From CAYFIW01 sp964343265 (lineage in GTDB: Bacteria; Chloroflexota; Dehalococcoidia; Lucifugimonadales; UBA826): a DNA stretch of 8,499 nucleotides. The stretch covers positions 1 through 8,499 of the forward strand of contig CAYFIW010000061.1 in NCBI GenBank assembly GCA_964343265.1, in the 5' to 3' direction. Below are positions 1 to 6,321 of this stretch, in pieces. The notes below the pieces were generated by a model. The model did no database searches and was not told where the DNA came from. It worked only from the letters and a program-made list of their open reading frames with translations. Position 1 is the first letter of the stretch; each line of letters starts with the position of its first letter. The position numbers were made by a program, and so were the translations under genes.

Positions 1-165
1 AGCAGGCGCTGCCATTACGGGAGCTGGAGCCGGAGCAGGCGCTGCCATTACGGGAGCTGGAGCCGGAGCAGGCGCTGCCATTACGGGAGCTGGAGCCGGA
101 GCAGGCGCTGCCATTACGGGAACTGGAGCTGGAGCAGGTGCTGCCATTACGGGAGCTGGAACCTC
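1..165 (-). repeat. 33-bp in-frame tandem repeat, about five copies, continuing beyond the edge
   Basis: The unit begins agcaggcgctgccattacgg on the plus strand and is 33 bp long. Copies at 1-33, 34-66 and 67-99 are identical. The copy at 100-132 differs at two bases (122 and 130). The copy at 133-165 differs at 139 and 161 and then loses the pattern at its end. Because 33 is a multiple of three, each unit encodes 11 residues (VMAAPAPAPAP in one register). Perfect identity to the left and decay towards the gene's 5' side indicate recent expansion or homogenisation by slippage or unequal recombination. The true copy number cannot be known because the array crosses the window edge. Confidence 0.95.
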
Positions 166-420
166 AGTAGGTGTTGGTAAAACTGATGCAATTGAAGCTG
201 ATTGGGATGCCGATCTAGAAGTCCTTTTGCCTGAAGGTTCTTCCTGTTGCGCTTGATTGGATTGTGCCAATATTTCTGGAGTAGGTGTAGGTTTTGCCCT
301 TCCTCTGGCCAAACCGGAGATCTCCCAATCCGAAGCAGAGAAAAATATAGTCAATCCCGATAAAATCACGACAGCGATTAGGACAATAGCAATCATCGGA
401 TAAAATCTCTTAAAGTCCAT
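1..420 (-). CDS. Membrane-anchored protein with Pro/Ala tandem-repeat stalk (partial, C-terminus off the left edge)
   Basis: An open frame of 140 codons starts at an ATG (418-420) and has no stop before the window edge. The N-terminus begins MDFKRFYPM and continues as a strongly hydrophobic stretch at about residues 8-28 with no cysteine, so it is a signal anchor or uncleaved signal peptide rather than a lipoprotein signal. A Lys/Arg/Thr/Pro/Gln/Ser-rich segment follows (about 37-80), then repeats of VMAAPAPAPAP from about residue 85 to the edge. Such Pro/Ala runs normally act as extended spacers lifting a domain off the membrane; that domain lies outside the window. The start is only 3 bases after the stop of the upstream lipoprotein gene, and no strong Shine-Dalgarno is visible (GGTGTGGAA lies inside the upstream gene), so translational coupling is likely. 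The function is not recognisable from this part. Comparable stalks occur in solute-binding and von Willebrand-type proteins of Chloroflexota, but nothing here decides between them. Confidence 0.75.
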   Translation of the reverse strand, partial: MDFKRFYPMIAIVLIAVVILSGLTIFFSASDWEISGLARGRAKPTPTPEILAQSNQAQQEEPSGKRTSRSASQSASIASVLPTPTEVPAPVMAAPAPAPVPVMAAPAPAPAPVMAAPAPAPAPVMAAPAPAPAPVMAAPA

Positions 421-423
421 AAT

Positions 424-1359
424 CTACGTTCCACACCTAAAACTATCTATGAGATCATGAAACCTTATCTGCAAAACGGTAGCGTCGCTACCAGTGACAA
501 CAAGGGCAAATATTCTCTCTCCTCCACATCCCCAGACACCGATAACGCCATAACCTTCAGTATCCCGTCCTCTTTTACCAGCTGAAAATGACCCAAATAT
601 TCCGTCATTAGAATCCACGATAATAATACCTTCACCAACATCAGAGAAGTCCAGTTCCGGTGAAACATCCTTAATGTCTCGATATGAATCTGCTAAAAAC
701 TCCAAATCAGATTTACCCGCTCGATCAGCCCACTCCAGCAAAACTCTGGACGTTTGATTAGTGAATATAATCATGCCATGTTGCTTGCTTGGCACAGTAA
801 AATTGCGACTTAACTCTAGAATATCGGATGCTCCAGAAGTATTTATTGAGAATCCATGTCGATCATATAGGTCGTCAGGAGATACAGACCTTGCAGCATC
901 TAAAGGAACATTTTCTTTTTTAGTCTCCGGAGTTGGAGAGGCAACCTTTGGTTGAACTGATACTGCCGTAGGAGTAGCTATTGTTGTAGGTATCGGAGAT
1001 GGATCAGACTTTGTAGAATCTGGTGTCGAAGAAACTGATACGGGTACTTGAGTGGGTGGAACAGAAGTAGGTTCTACCACTTTCGTGGGCGTAGTAGCTT
1101 TTTTTACGGGAACCACAGTAGCAGTTGGCAAAACAACTACTTTGTCTTTTTTGATACTAGAAGTTGTAGGCACTACAGTAACCGCCTCTGCTGTCTCGGT
1201 TACATTAACCACAACAGAAGTTGTCCCATCAGTACTTTCTTCCAACGTTTTTACAGAATTCACAGTTGAACCGTTCGAGCACCCCATAATGAGCATCATT
1301 AATGCAATTACCACATAGAATGGGGTATTGATGCTATAAACACTGAGAGTACCTTTCAT
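424..1359 (-). CDS. Putative lipoprotein with Thr/Pro/Val-rich stalk and C-terminal PsbP-like globular domain
   Basis: The 311-residue product has a lipoprotein signal: hydrophobic residues 13-25 ending in the lipobox LIMGC, with Cys27 as the predicted lipidated residue. Residues about 30-150 are a low-complexity Thr/Pro/Val/Ser linker. Residues about 158-311 look globular, with a GFSI strand at 169-172, a VLLEW strand near 206-210, a helix at about 217-229, a WGC strand at 276-278 and a final IDSFRC (304-309). That order, especially the WxC followed by a closing SFRC, resembles small extracytoplasmic domains of PsbP/Mog1-like fold common in Chloroflexota lipoproteins; the assignment is by eye and tentative. 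Cys278 and Cys309 could form a disulphide. The start is supported by AGAGGA (1365-1370) five bases upstream. It is probably co-transcribed with the repeat-stalk gene 3 bases downstream. Its biochemical role is unknown. Confidence 0.85.
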   Translation of the reverse strand: MKGTLSVYSINTPFYVVIALMMLIMGCSNGSTVNSVKTLEESTDGTTSVVVNVTETAEAVTVVPTTSSIKKDKVVVLPTATVVPVKKATTPTKVVEPTSVPPTQVPVSVSSTPDSTKSDPSPIPTTIATPTAVSVQPKVASPTPETKKENVPLDAARSVSPDDLYDRHGFSINTSGASDILELSRNFTVPSKQHGMIIFTNQTSRVLLEWADRAGKSDLEFLADSYRDIKDVSPELDFSDVGEGIIIVDSNDGIFGSFSAGKRGRDTEGYGVIGVWGCGGERIFALVVTGSDATVLQIRFHDLIDSFRCGT

Positions 1360-1454
1360 ATATGTCCTCTTAGTTTGTGCATCTATTAACCACCATTCTG
1401 GGCAATATAAATTCCACTAACATCATTTTTATTCACTATGAGAATCAAAGAAAG

Positions 1455-1466
1455 GGTGTTTACACC
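1455..1466. promoter_or_regulatory. Short dyad GGTGT-TT-ACACC, possible operator
   Basis: A perfect inverted repeat with 5-bp arms and a 2-base centre lies about 95 bases upstream of the stalk lipoprotein gene, within the 199-base gap between the two lipoprotein genes. On the minus strand a TTGATC (plus 1478-1483) lies just upstream and a possible -10 is too weak to call. A short dyad of this kind could be a regulator site, but it could also arise by chance. The rest of this gap is AT-rich and holds no gene or clear promoter. Confidence 0.2.
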
Positions 1467-1558
1467 TATTTGTGAATTCGATCAATTCTAATGAGTTTAC
1501 CCCATCAATTACCATAGGAGAATTATTGTTTGAGTTCACAAACACAGTATCTTCTTAG

Positions 1559-2575
1559 TTAACAATTCTTTGACTGCGTAATTGCCAAAGAAGCTTCTGC
1601 ACTCAAGTTTTTGGGATTTATATCTCCATTTTTTAATATGTGCCAAACTGAAGTAGCCACATCACTGGAAGCTGACGCTGCTCTCTCACTAGATACCAAA
1701 ACCCAGACGTGATTAGCAGGATCCCAACTTGTTCTGATTTTTTCAATGTCCATACTTGGGAAGCATGGTGACAAATTAGTCCAGAGTCTTCTCCTTGCGT
1801 CATCATCGCTTCTAATCACCGGGCTACACTGAGCCTTAGCTTCAGAGTGTGAATCATCAGAATCATCTTTTTCAATCAATTTGAGCATGTCCCAAACTTC
1901 TTTTGATCTTTCATTAAGAGGAGTTATGTTGGCATTTCTCTCAACACTCCAAACACCAAAATCTTCTCTAGCATCTGTGTTAGTGACAATCACCCATGAT
2001 CCTGTTTTGCGATTTTTCTGAGCAGAAAAAGCGTTTACCATTAATTCCGGATTGCACTTTGCTAATTGTGTCCACAAAAGGATGGAAGCATCAGTATCTG
2101 TCAATACGTCAGTAGCCGCTGGCTTTAAAACATTAGTATCACAATCAGATCCCAAATACTTTTTCCAAAGCTCAGCTTTGCTGTTATGCGGTAAAATTTC
2201 ACCGCTATTTATAATCCTCCACGTACCAAATTCCTGAGAAGCCAATTCAGTCGGTCGTATCATCCATTCGGATCCAATTCCCCGATCTACTTTTATGTGG
2301 GTTTTATCTAGGTCTACACATTCGGTGAGGTAAACCCACATATGCCTTATAGCTGATTCCTCATCCTTTATTACAGCTTCTTCAATTTGAGCATCCGCAT
2401 CATTTCCTAACTTTGGCACAGGAGTAAAAATTTCGTTCCTTGTTTCAATGACTGCCGGCGCACCGTTATCTTGATCAGAGGATTCGTCATCTGAACCGCA
2501 TGCGCTAATAACCATAATTACACTTAAAGCTATAGCAAAATATCGTAACTTAGAAACCAAATCTTTCATTTGCAC
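1559..2575 (-). CDS. Lipoprotein of three tandem Trp/Cys-patterned repeat modules
   Basis: The 338-residue product has a hydrophobic signal (about 12-24) ending in the lipobox VISAC, with Cys26 lipidated, then an acidic linker to about residue 60. The rest is three diverged copies of one module, at about 69-145, 157-250 and 253-338. Each copy has an acidic residue cluster, then WxxLxxC (Trp80/Cys86, Trp168/Cys174, Trp265/Cys271), a second Trp 18-20 residues later (104, 194, 291), a third Trp (119, 209, 311) and an IxPxN turn whose Pro is exactly 10 residues after it (129, 219, 321). One further Cys follows each module (145, 250, 338), so the six non-lipid cysteines could give one disulphide per module. 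I do not recognise the family. The start is a GTG with AGG 5 bases upstream; an ATG two codons later is an alternative with poor spacing. It lies 50 bases after the alpha/beta hydrolase gene, so co-transcription is likely. A surface ligand-binding or scaffold role is inference. Confidence 0.85.
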   Translation of the reverse strand: MQMKDLVSKLRYFAIALSVIMVISACGSDDESSDQDNGAPAVIETRNEIFTPVPKLGNDADAQIEEAVIKDEESAIRHMWVYLTECVDLDKTHIKVDRGIGSEWMIRPTELASQEFGTWRIINSGEILPHNSKAELWKKYLGSDCDTNVLKPAATDVLTDTDASILLWTQLAKCNPELMVNAFSAQKNRKTGSWVIVTNTDAREDFGVWSVERNANITPLNERSKEVWDMLKLIEKDDSDDSHSEAKAQCSPVIRSDDDARRRLWTNLSPCFPSMDIEKIRTSWDPANHVWVLVSSERAASASSDVATSVWHILKNGDINPKNLSAEASLAITQSKNC

Positions 2576-2625
2576 ATTAACCTACACTTGGAATGTAAAC
2601 ATACTCTGATTTCTGCCATTGTGAT

Positions 2626-3462
2626 TCACAAAAACAAGAAGTCCTTTACTGAGGCTATAAATTTTTCAGGTTGATCAACCATCACGACATGAGATGCAAG
2701 TTCTACGTCCACTGAACTGAAATCCCGTCCAGTATTACGCATTCTTTCGATGATTTCATCACTGACGAGACCACTTTCTACCCCCCTTACTTCTAATATG
2801 GGGCATTCCAATGAGCCAAAAGCAGCCCAGTAGCGACTTATAAGAGACGAATCTGTCATGTCTGGTAGAGGGTTATCAAATCCAATAATATCTGCCTTCC
2901 AAGTCCAATTGTTATTAGTGGTTCGCTTTAGGCGGGATTCCGCCTCCTCAAGCAGCCTTTCATCGGTCGCCAAAGCGTTACCAGTCCTTAGCCAATCAAA
3001 TCCTTCTGCTAGAGACTGAAATTCTTGCGGAGGCAATGGTGCAATCGGCTGTTGCAACCTTTCAGCAGAAGGCTCAGGCGCAATATCAACCATCACAATT
3101 CTGTCCACAACTGTCGTCTGACCGGATGCCGCATATAAAATCGAATGCCATCCACCCATAGAACATCCTACTAGAGTTACTTTATCAATCCGTTTTTGAT
3201 CGATAAATTCAGTCAAATCACATACAAATTTGTCACGGGCATATCCGTCTCCGGCCCATTCACTATTGCCGTGACCTCTTTGATCTATAGCTATAACGTG
3301 ATATTTTTTGCTGGCAAATTCTGCAAATTCACGCCACGAAGCTGCGGAATTTGTGTGACTATGGAGACAGATTAGGCTTGGTAACTGATCATCTCCCCAC
3401 TCATAGTAAGCAAGTTTGAGTCCATTAACTGTAGCAATCTGAGCGTCGGGCATCTTGCTCAT
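2626..3462 (-). CDS. Alpha/beta-fold hydrolase (MhpC-like) with unusual acid position
   Basis: The 278-residue length and layout fit the alpha/beta hydrolase superfamily: esterases, lactonases or C-C bond hydrolases acting in the cytoplasm (no signal peptide). Visible landmarks are the strand and oxyanion region ICLHSHTN (31-38), the DQRGHGNS motif (60-67), the nucleophile elbow GCSMG with Ser101, the strand VMVDIAPEP (123-131), RGVESGLVS (226-234) and the catalytic His258 in ASHVVMVDQPEKF. In relatives the post-strand-7 motif usually reads RGxxSD, with the Asp as catalytic acid; here that position is Gly231, so Glu229 or Asp126 (after strand 6) may serve instead. The start is supported by AGAGGT (3468-3473) five bases upstream; Met4 is a weaker alternative. 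The gene diverges from the CoA-transferase gene and leads the minus-strand block. The substrate cannot be predicted. Confidence 0.9.
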   Translation of the reverse strand: MSKMPDAQIATVNGLKLAYYEWGDDQLPSLICLHSHTNSAASWREFAEFASKKYHVIAIDQRGHGNSEWAGDGYARDKFVCDLTEFIDQKRIDKVTLVGCSMGGWHSILYAASGQTTVVDRIVMVDIAPEPSAERLQQPIAPLPPQEFQSLAEGFDWLRTGNALATDERLLEEAESRLKRTTNNNWTWKADIIGFDNPLPDMTDSSLISRYWAAFGSLECPILEVRGVESGLVSDEIIERMRNTGRDFSSVDVELASHVVMVDQPEKFIASVKDFLFL

Positions 3463-3487
3463 TTAACACCTCTTATCATCGTAAAAT

Positions 3488-3506
3488 TGTTTCTATAGCA
3501 GAAACA
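3488..3506. promoter_or_regulatory. Dyad TGTTTC-N7-GAAACA in the divergent intergenic region
   Basis: Perfect 6-bp inverted arms (3488-3493 and 3501-3506) flank a 7-base AT-rich centre. The site sits about 15 bases upstream of the Shine-Dalgarno of the minus-strand hydrolase and abuts the -35-like element of the plus-strand promoter candidate. That is a reasonable place for a transcription-factor site controlling one or both divergent genes. It is short enough to be coincidence, and no regulator gene is present in the window to pair it with. Confidence 0.25.
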
Positions 3507-3533
3507 TTGAAAAAGCAGCGACAACACTATACT
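3507..3533 (+). promoter_or_regulatory. Candidate sigma-70-type promoter towards the CoA-transferase gene
   Basis: TTGAAA (3507-3512) and TATACT (3528-3533) resemble -35 and -10 elements but are separated by 15 bases, shorter than ideal. An alternative -10 reading, TACTAA at 3530, restores 17 bases but matches less well. If used, it gives a leader of roughly 180 bases containing the 11-bp inverted repeat. This is the best plus-strand match I found by eye in the gap. For the minus strand only an isolated -10-like TAAAAT (plus 3574-3579) was noted, without a convincing -35. Confidence 0.25.
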
Positions 3534-3618
3534 AATGTTTTCAGCTTACTGCGATATGTGTTCCTTATTTCACATTTTAAATTGCTGGTTGGAGAAAACA
3601 TAAGTCACCTTCCTAGCC

Positions 3619-3660
3619 AAGATTTTCCTTTAGATTTATTGGCCTATGTAGGAAAATCTT
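3619..3660. promoter_or_regulatory. Perfect 11-bp inverted repeat in the CoA-transferase leader
   Basis: AAGATTTTCCT (3619-3629) is repeated in exact inverse complement as AGGAAAATCTT (3650-3660) with a 20-base centre. The arm centres are 31 bp apart, about three helical turns, so a dimeric or tetrameric regulator could bind both on one DNA face. The right arm is itself part of a hyphenated palindrome, AGGAAAATCTTCCT (3650-3663). As RNA it could form a hairpin ending 58 bases before the CoA-transferase start. No T-run follows on the plus strand, so it is not a standard terminator. It may act as an operator or leader structure; which one is undecided. Confidence 0.5.
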
Positions 3661-3718
3661 CCTGATGAACAATCATGTTGTACACTCTCGTTGAAGTCCT
3701 AAACAGGGGGTAACGAAA

Positions 3719-6166
3719 ATGGATCAGGTTCTTGATGGAATAACAGTATTAGACTTCTCATCTGGTATGGCCGGATCAATAGCAACAATGACCCTGTCGG
3801 ATTTTGGAGCCACCGTAATCAAGGTGGAACCACCAGAAGGTGATAACTACAGGGCTTTCCCTTCATCATTCCTATGGAACAGAGGTAAGAAAAGCGTAAC
3901 ACTGGATACAGGAGATGATAACGACCTTGTAACTATCAAAGAACTTTGTAAGAAAGCAGATGTCATAGTCGAAAGCTTCAACCCTGGTGTTATGGAAACA
4001 CTAGGGTTGGGATATGAATCGCTAAAAGTAGAACGTCCTGACCTAATTTTCTGCTCCATAACAGGATTTGGTCCAAGAGGACCATACTCAAAATACAAAA
4101 ATCATGAAGGTCTGATCCAAGCAAAGAGCGGACGCATGATGATTTTTGCTGGATTAACTGACAGAGAAGGTCCTAATTTTCCCTCTGTGAATGTGGCTAG
4201 CCATGCTGCTGCCATGGCGGCAATAAGAGGAATTGTTGCATCATTAATGGTTCGTGATAGAACTGGCATAGGCCAAAAAGTCGAAACGAGTTTATTACAA
4301 GCGGTAACCTACTATGACCTTGTTCAATTCGTCCTTTGGCAAATGATGATCAATTTTCCTGAAACATTTGAGCACGATCCCACTACAGTTGCAAAACGAC
4401 CCTCTCCGATACAGTACCTACCTACCCGAACGAAAGATGGTAAATGGATACAGTTAGCAAATCTTATGGAACGTCTTTTTGAGGCTGAAATATATGCTCT
4501 AGATCTTGGGCACATATACGATCAACCTCGATTCAAAAACGCCCCCAACCTGGTTGAGGAAGAGGATCGAGAGGCTTTGAGAAGACTAATTCTTGAAAGA
4601 ATGAGTGAAAAAACTTTCGACGAATGGATGGATCTTTTTATAAATGAAGAGGGAAATGTGGCCGCAGAACCGTTTTTGACTGCAACGGAGGCTTTATCCC
4701 ATCCACAGATTGTTCATAATGGGCATGTTCAAGACGTAGAAGATCCTGTAGTAGGTCCTATGAAACAAATGGGGCCAGTTTTTACAATGAACCCCAACAA
4801 CCCCAAGATACAGGGACCGGCTCCATTGCTTGGGGAACACAGTTCTCAAATAATTTCTGAATTGAGTTTATCGAATAATACAAAGCGTACCTTTGGAAGC
4901 GAAAAATCACCCTCCCACCCTTTGGAAGGACTAACAATTTTAGATTTATCCACAGTAATCGCTGGACCTCTCGCCGGGTCATTAATAGCAGAATTGGGGG
5001 CAAGAGTTATACGTATAGAAACACTAGAGGGCGACTGGATGCGTAAAGGGTTTAACGGTATAGCACCCAACAGGACTATGGCTGGTACAGAAGGATTATC
5101 AATAAATTTAAAAACCAAAGAAGGCCAAGAAATACTGCGAAGACTTATACCAAAAGTAGACGTACTGATGCACAACATGAGACCCGGAGCACCAGAAAGA
5201 ATAGGAATAAGTTTCGAACAGGCTAGACAGTTAAATCCAAATATAAATTACCTATACATAGGTGGATATGGATCCACCGGACCTTACAGCCACAGACCTG
5301 CTATGCATCCTATCGGCGGTGCCGTATCTGGTGGTGCCATAACCCAAGCCGGACAAGAATGTATTCCTCCAGAGGATCAAGTTCTTTCAATGGATGAGCT
5401 GGTCAAAATATCTAACCGGCTAGGAAGAGCACAGGACGTAAATCCAGATCCCAATACATCAATGGTTGCCTCAGCAGCAGTGGTCATGTCCCTTTATGCC
5501 CGGCAAAAAACAGGTAATCCTCAATACGCAGAGACGACCATGATCGGTGCAAACGCAGCCGCTAACGCCGATGATTTCTTTGATTACGAAGGTAAACCTC
5601 CCAGAGCATTGCCTGACGCCAATGGATACGGTATCAATGCTTTATACCGGATATATCCGGCTAAAACTGGGTGGGTATTCCTAGCCTGTCCCTTGGAATC
5701 GGAATGGATTCCACTCTGCAAATCATTAAATAGAGATGATCTCATAGAAAATGAGTCATTTTCCAACTCCATAAATCGAGCAAATAATGACGAAGATCTT
5801 GTCGATCAACTTTCAATGATCTTTGAAAAAGATACCGCTGAAAACTGGGAGAAAAAGCTTTGTGATAAAGGAGTCGGATGTGTAAAAGTGGAAGACAGCA
5901 ACATGTTCAATTTCTTCAGTACTGATGACCATGTAAAAATGAATGAATTCACAACCCAAGTGAGTCACGAACGGTTTGGTGAATTTTGGAGATATTCGCC
6001 TATACTCAATTTCTCCTCGAGTAAAAGTAAAGCTGGCCCCGGTATTCTTAGAGGTCAAGACACCATCCCAATTTTGTCAGAGCTTGGTTTCACATCAGAT
6101 GAAATAGACACATTTAAAACAGATGGAGTTATAGACTGGGAAGAAATCCAGCCTTTTGCGGAATAG
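3719..6166 (+). CDS. Fused two-domain CaiB/BaiF (family III) CoA-transferase
   Basis: Family III CoA-transferases move CoA between an acyl-CoA and a free carboxylate in the cytoplasm and are usually about 400 residues. This 815-residue protein is two such units head to tail. Unit 1 (about 1-385) opens DGITVLDFSSGMAGSIA, has VIKVEPPEGD (33-42), GFGPRGPYS (116-124), RDRTGIGQKVE (179-189) and the closing LGEHSSQII (371-379). Unit 2 (about 400-815) opens EGLTILDLSTVIAGPLAG and has VIRIETLEGD (430-439), GGYGSTGPYS (515-524), ARQKTGNPQYAE (594-605) and a closing ILSELGFTSDEI. By comparison with formyl-CoA transferase, whose catalytic Asp169 lies in a GDSNTGM context, unit 2 keeps Asp577 (DPNTSM), while unit 1 has Ser161 and no acidic residue from 151 to 179. 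Unit 2 may therefore be the catalytic one. The ATG has AGGGGG (3705-3710) eight bases upstream. It diverges from the minus-strand hydrolase and precedes a hydrolase and flavin monooxygenase. The substrate is unknown. Confidence 0.93.
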   Translation: MDQVLDGITVLDFSSGMAGSIATMTLSDFGATVIKVEPPEGDNYRAFPSSFLWNRGKKSVTLDTGDDNDLVTIKELCKKADVIVESFNPGVMETLGLGYESLKVERPDLIFCSITGFGPRGPYSKYKNHEGLIQAKSGRMMIFAGLTDREGPNFPSVNVASHAAAMAAIRGIVASLMVRDRTGIGQKVETSLLQAVTYYDLVQFVLWQMMINFPETFEHDPTTVAKRPSPIQYLPTRTKDGKWIQLANLMERLFEAEIYALDLGHIYDQPRFKNAPNLVEEEDREALRRLILERMSEKTFDEWMDLFINEEGNVAAEPFLTATEALSHPQIVHNGHVQDVEDPVVGPMKQMGPVFTMNPNNPKIQGPAPLLGEHSSQIISELSLSNNTKRTFGSEKSPSHPLEGLTILDLSTVIAGPLAGSLIAELGARVIRIETLEGDWMRKGFNGIAPNRTMAGTEGLSINLKTKEGQEILRRLIPKVDVLMHNMRPGAPERIGISFEQARQLNPNINYLYIGGYGSTGPYSHRPAMHPIGGAVSGGAITQAGQECIPPEDQVLSMDELVKISNRLGRAQDVNPDPNTSMVASAAVVMSLYARQKTGNPQYAETTMIGANAAANADDFFDYEGKPPRALPDANGYGINALYRIYPAKTGWVFLACPLESEWIPLCKSLNRDDLIENESFSNSINRANNDEDLVDQLSMIFEKDTAENWEKKLCDKGVGCVKVEDSNMFNFFSTDDHVKMNEFTTQVSHERFGEFWRYSPILNFSSSKSKAGPGILRGQDTIPILSELGFTSDEIDTFKTDGVIDWEEIQPFAE

Positions 6167-6231
6167 TTGCAAAACTATTAACAAACCAAAAACCAATATC
6201 TCGAAAAAAAACCCAGCTAAAGTGTCCGATA

Positions 6232-6260
6232 TTGATTAACAATCAACGAAGTACTAGGAT
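6232..6260 (+). promoter_or_regulatory. Candidate promoter with overlapping dyad upstream of the second hydrolase
   Basis: TTGATT (6232-6237) and TAGGAT (6255-6260) are separated by exactly 17 bases and each match the sigma-70 consensus at four of six positions. The -35 element is one arm of a perfect dyad, TTGATT-AAC-AATCAA (6232-6246), so a repressor bound there would cover the -35. Transcription would start near 6267, leaving a leader of about 55 bases. If real, the hydrolase-monooxygenase pair has its own promoter inside the 155-base gap after the CoA-transferase gene. No clear terminator stands between them, so read-through is also possible. Confidence 0.3.
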
Positions 6261-6309
6261 TGCGGAATAATCAGGGTATTTAGAACAGTTTTATGAATCT
6301 ACTAATACT

Positions 6310-6315
6310 AAGGAG
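6310..6315 (+). promoter_or_regulatory. Ribosome binding site AAGGAG that fixes a GTG start
   Basis: AAGGAG lies six bases before GTG at 6322-6324. This is the strongest Shine-Dalgarno in the window and decides the non-ATG start of the second hydrolase; the next in-frame ATG is 21 codons further in, after the first conserved strand. Confidence 0.8.
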
Positions 6316-6321
6316 TCAGGA

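Noticed and set aside
1..165. The 33-bp repeat array as a CRISPR
   Set aside because: There are no spacers: the units abut directly, the period is a multiple of three, and they keep an open reading frame encoding a Pro/Ala stalk.
1048..1318. Overlapping plus-strand open frames opposite the lipoprotein stalk
   Set aside because: They are by-products of the Thr/Pro/Val-rich low-complexity codons of the minus-strand gene, have no convincing ribosome binding site and encode no recognisable protein.
1527..1544. Small inverted repeat TGTTTG-N6-CAAACA just after the three-module lipoprotein gene, as its terminator
   Set aside because: The stem is only 6 bp and no T-run follows on the minus strand, so it is too weak to call a terminator.
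2574..2597. Weak ACATT/AATGT pairing in the 50-base gap between the minus-strand hydrolase and the lipoprotein gene
   Set aside because: Five A/T-rich pairs around a long loop are expected by chance, and the short gap favours co-transcription rather than a terminator.
3619..3660. The 11-bp inverted repeat as terminal repeats of a miniature mobile element
   Set aside because: Only 20 bases lie between the arms and no flanking target duplication is visible, so an operator or leader hairpin is a better reading.
4782..5178. Minus-strand open frames inside the CoA-transferase gene
   Set aside because: They lie wholly within a well-supported coding region whose conserved motifs run through on the plus strand; no start signals or recognisable motifs were seen.
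6203..6210. Run of eight A after the CoA-transferase gene as a minus-strand terminator T-run
   Set aside because: No minus-strand gene reads into this point and no stem lies next to the run.
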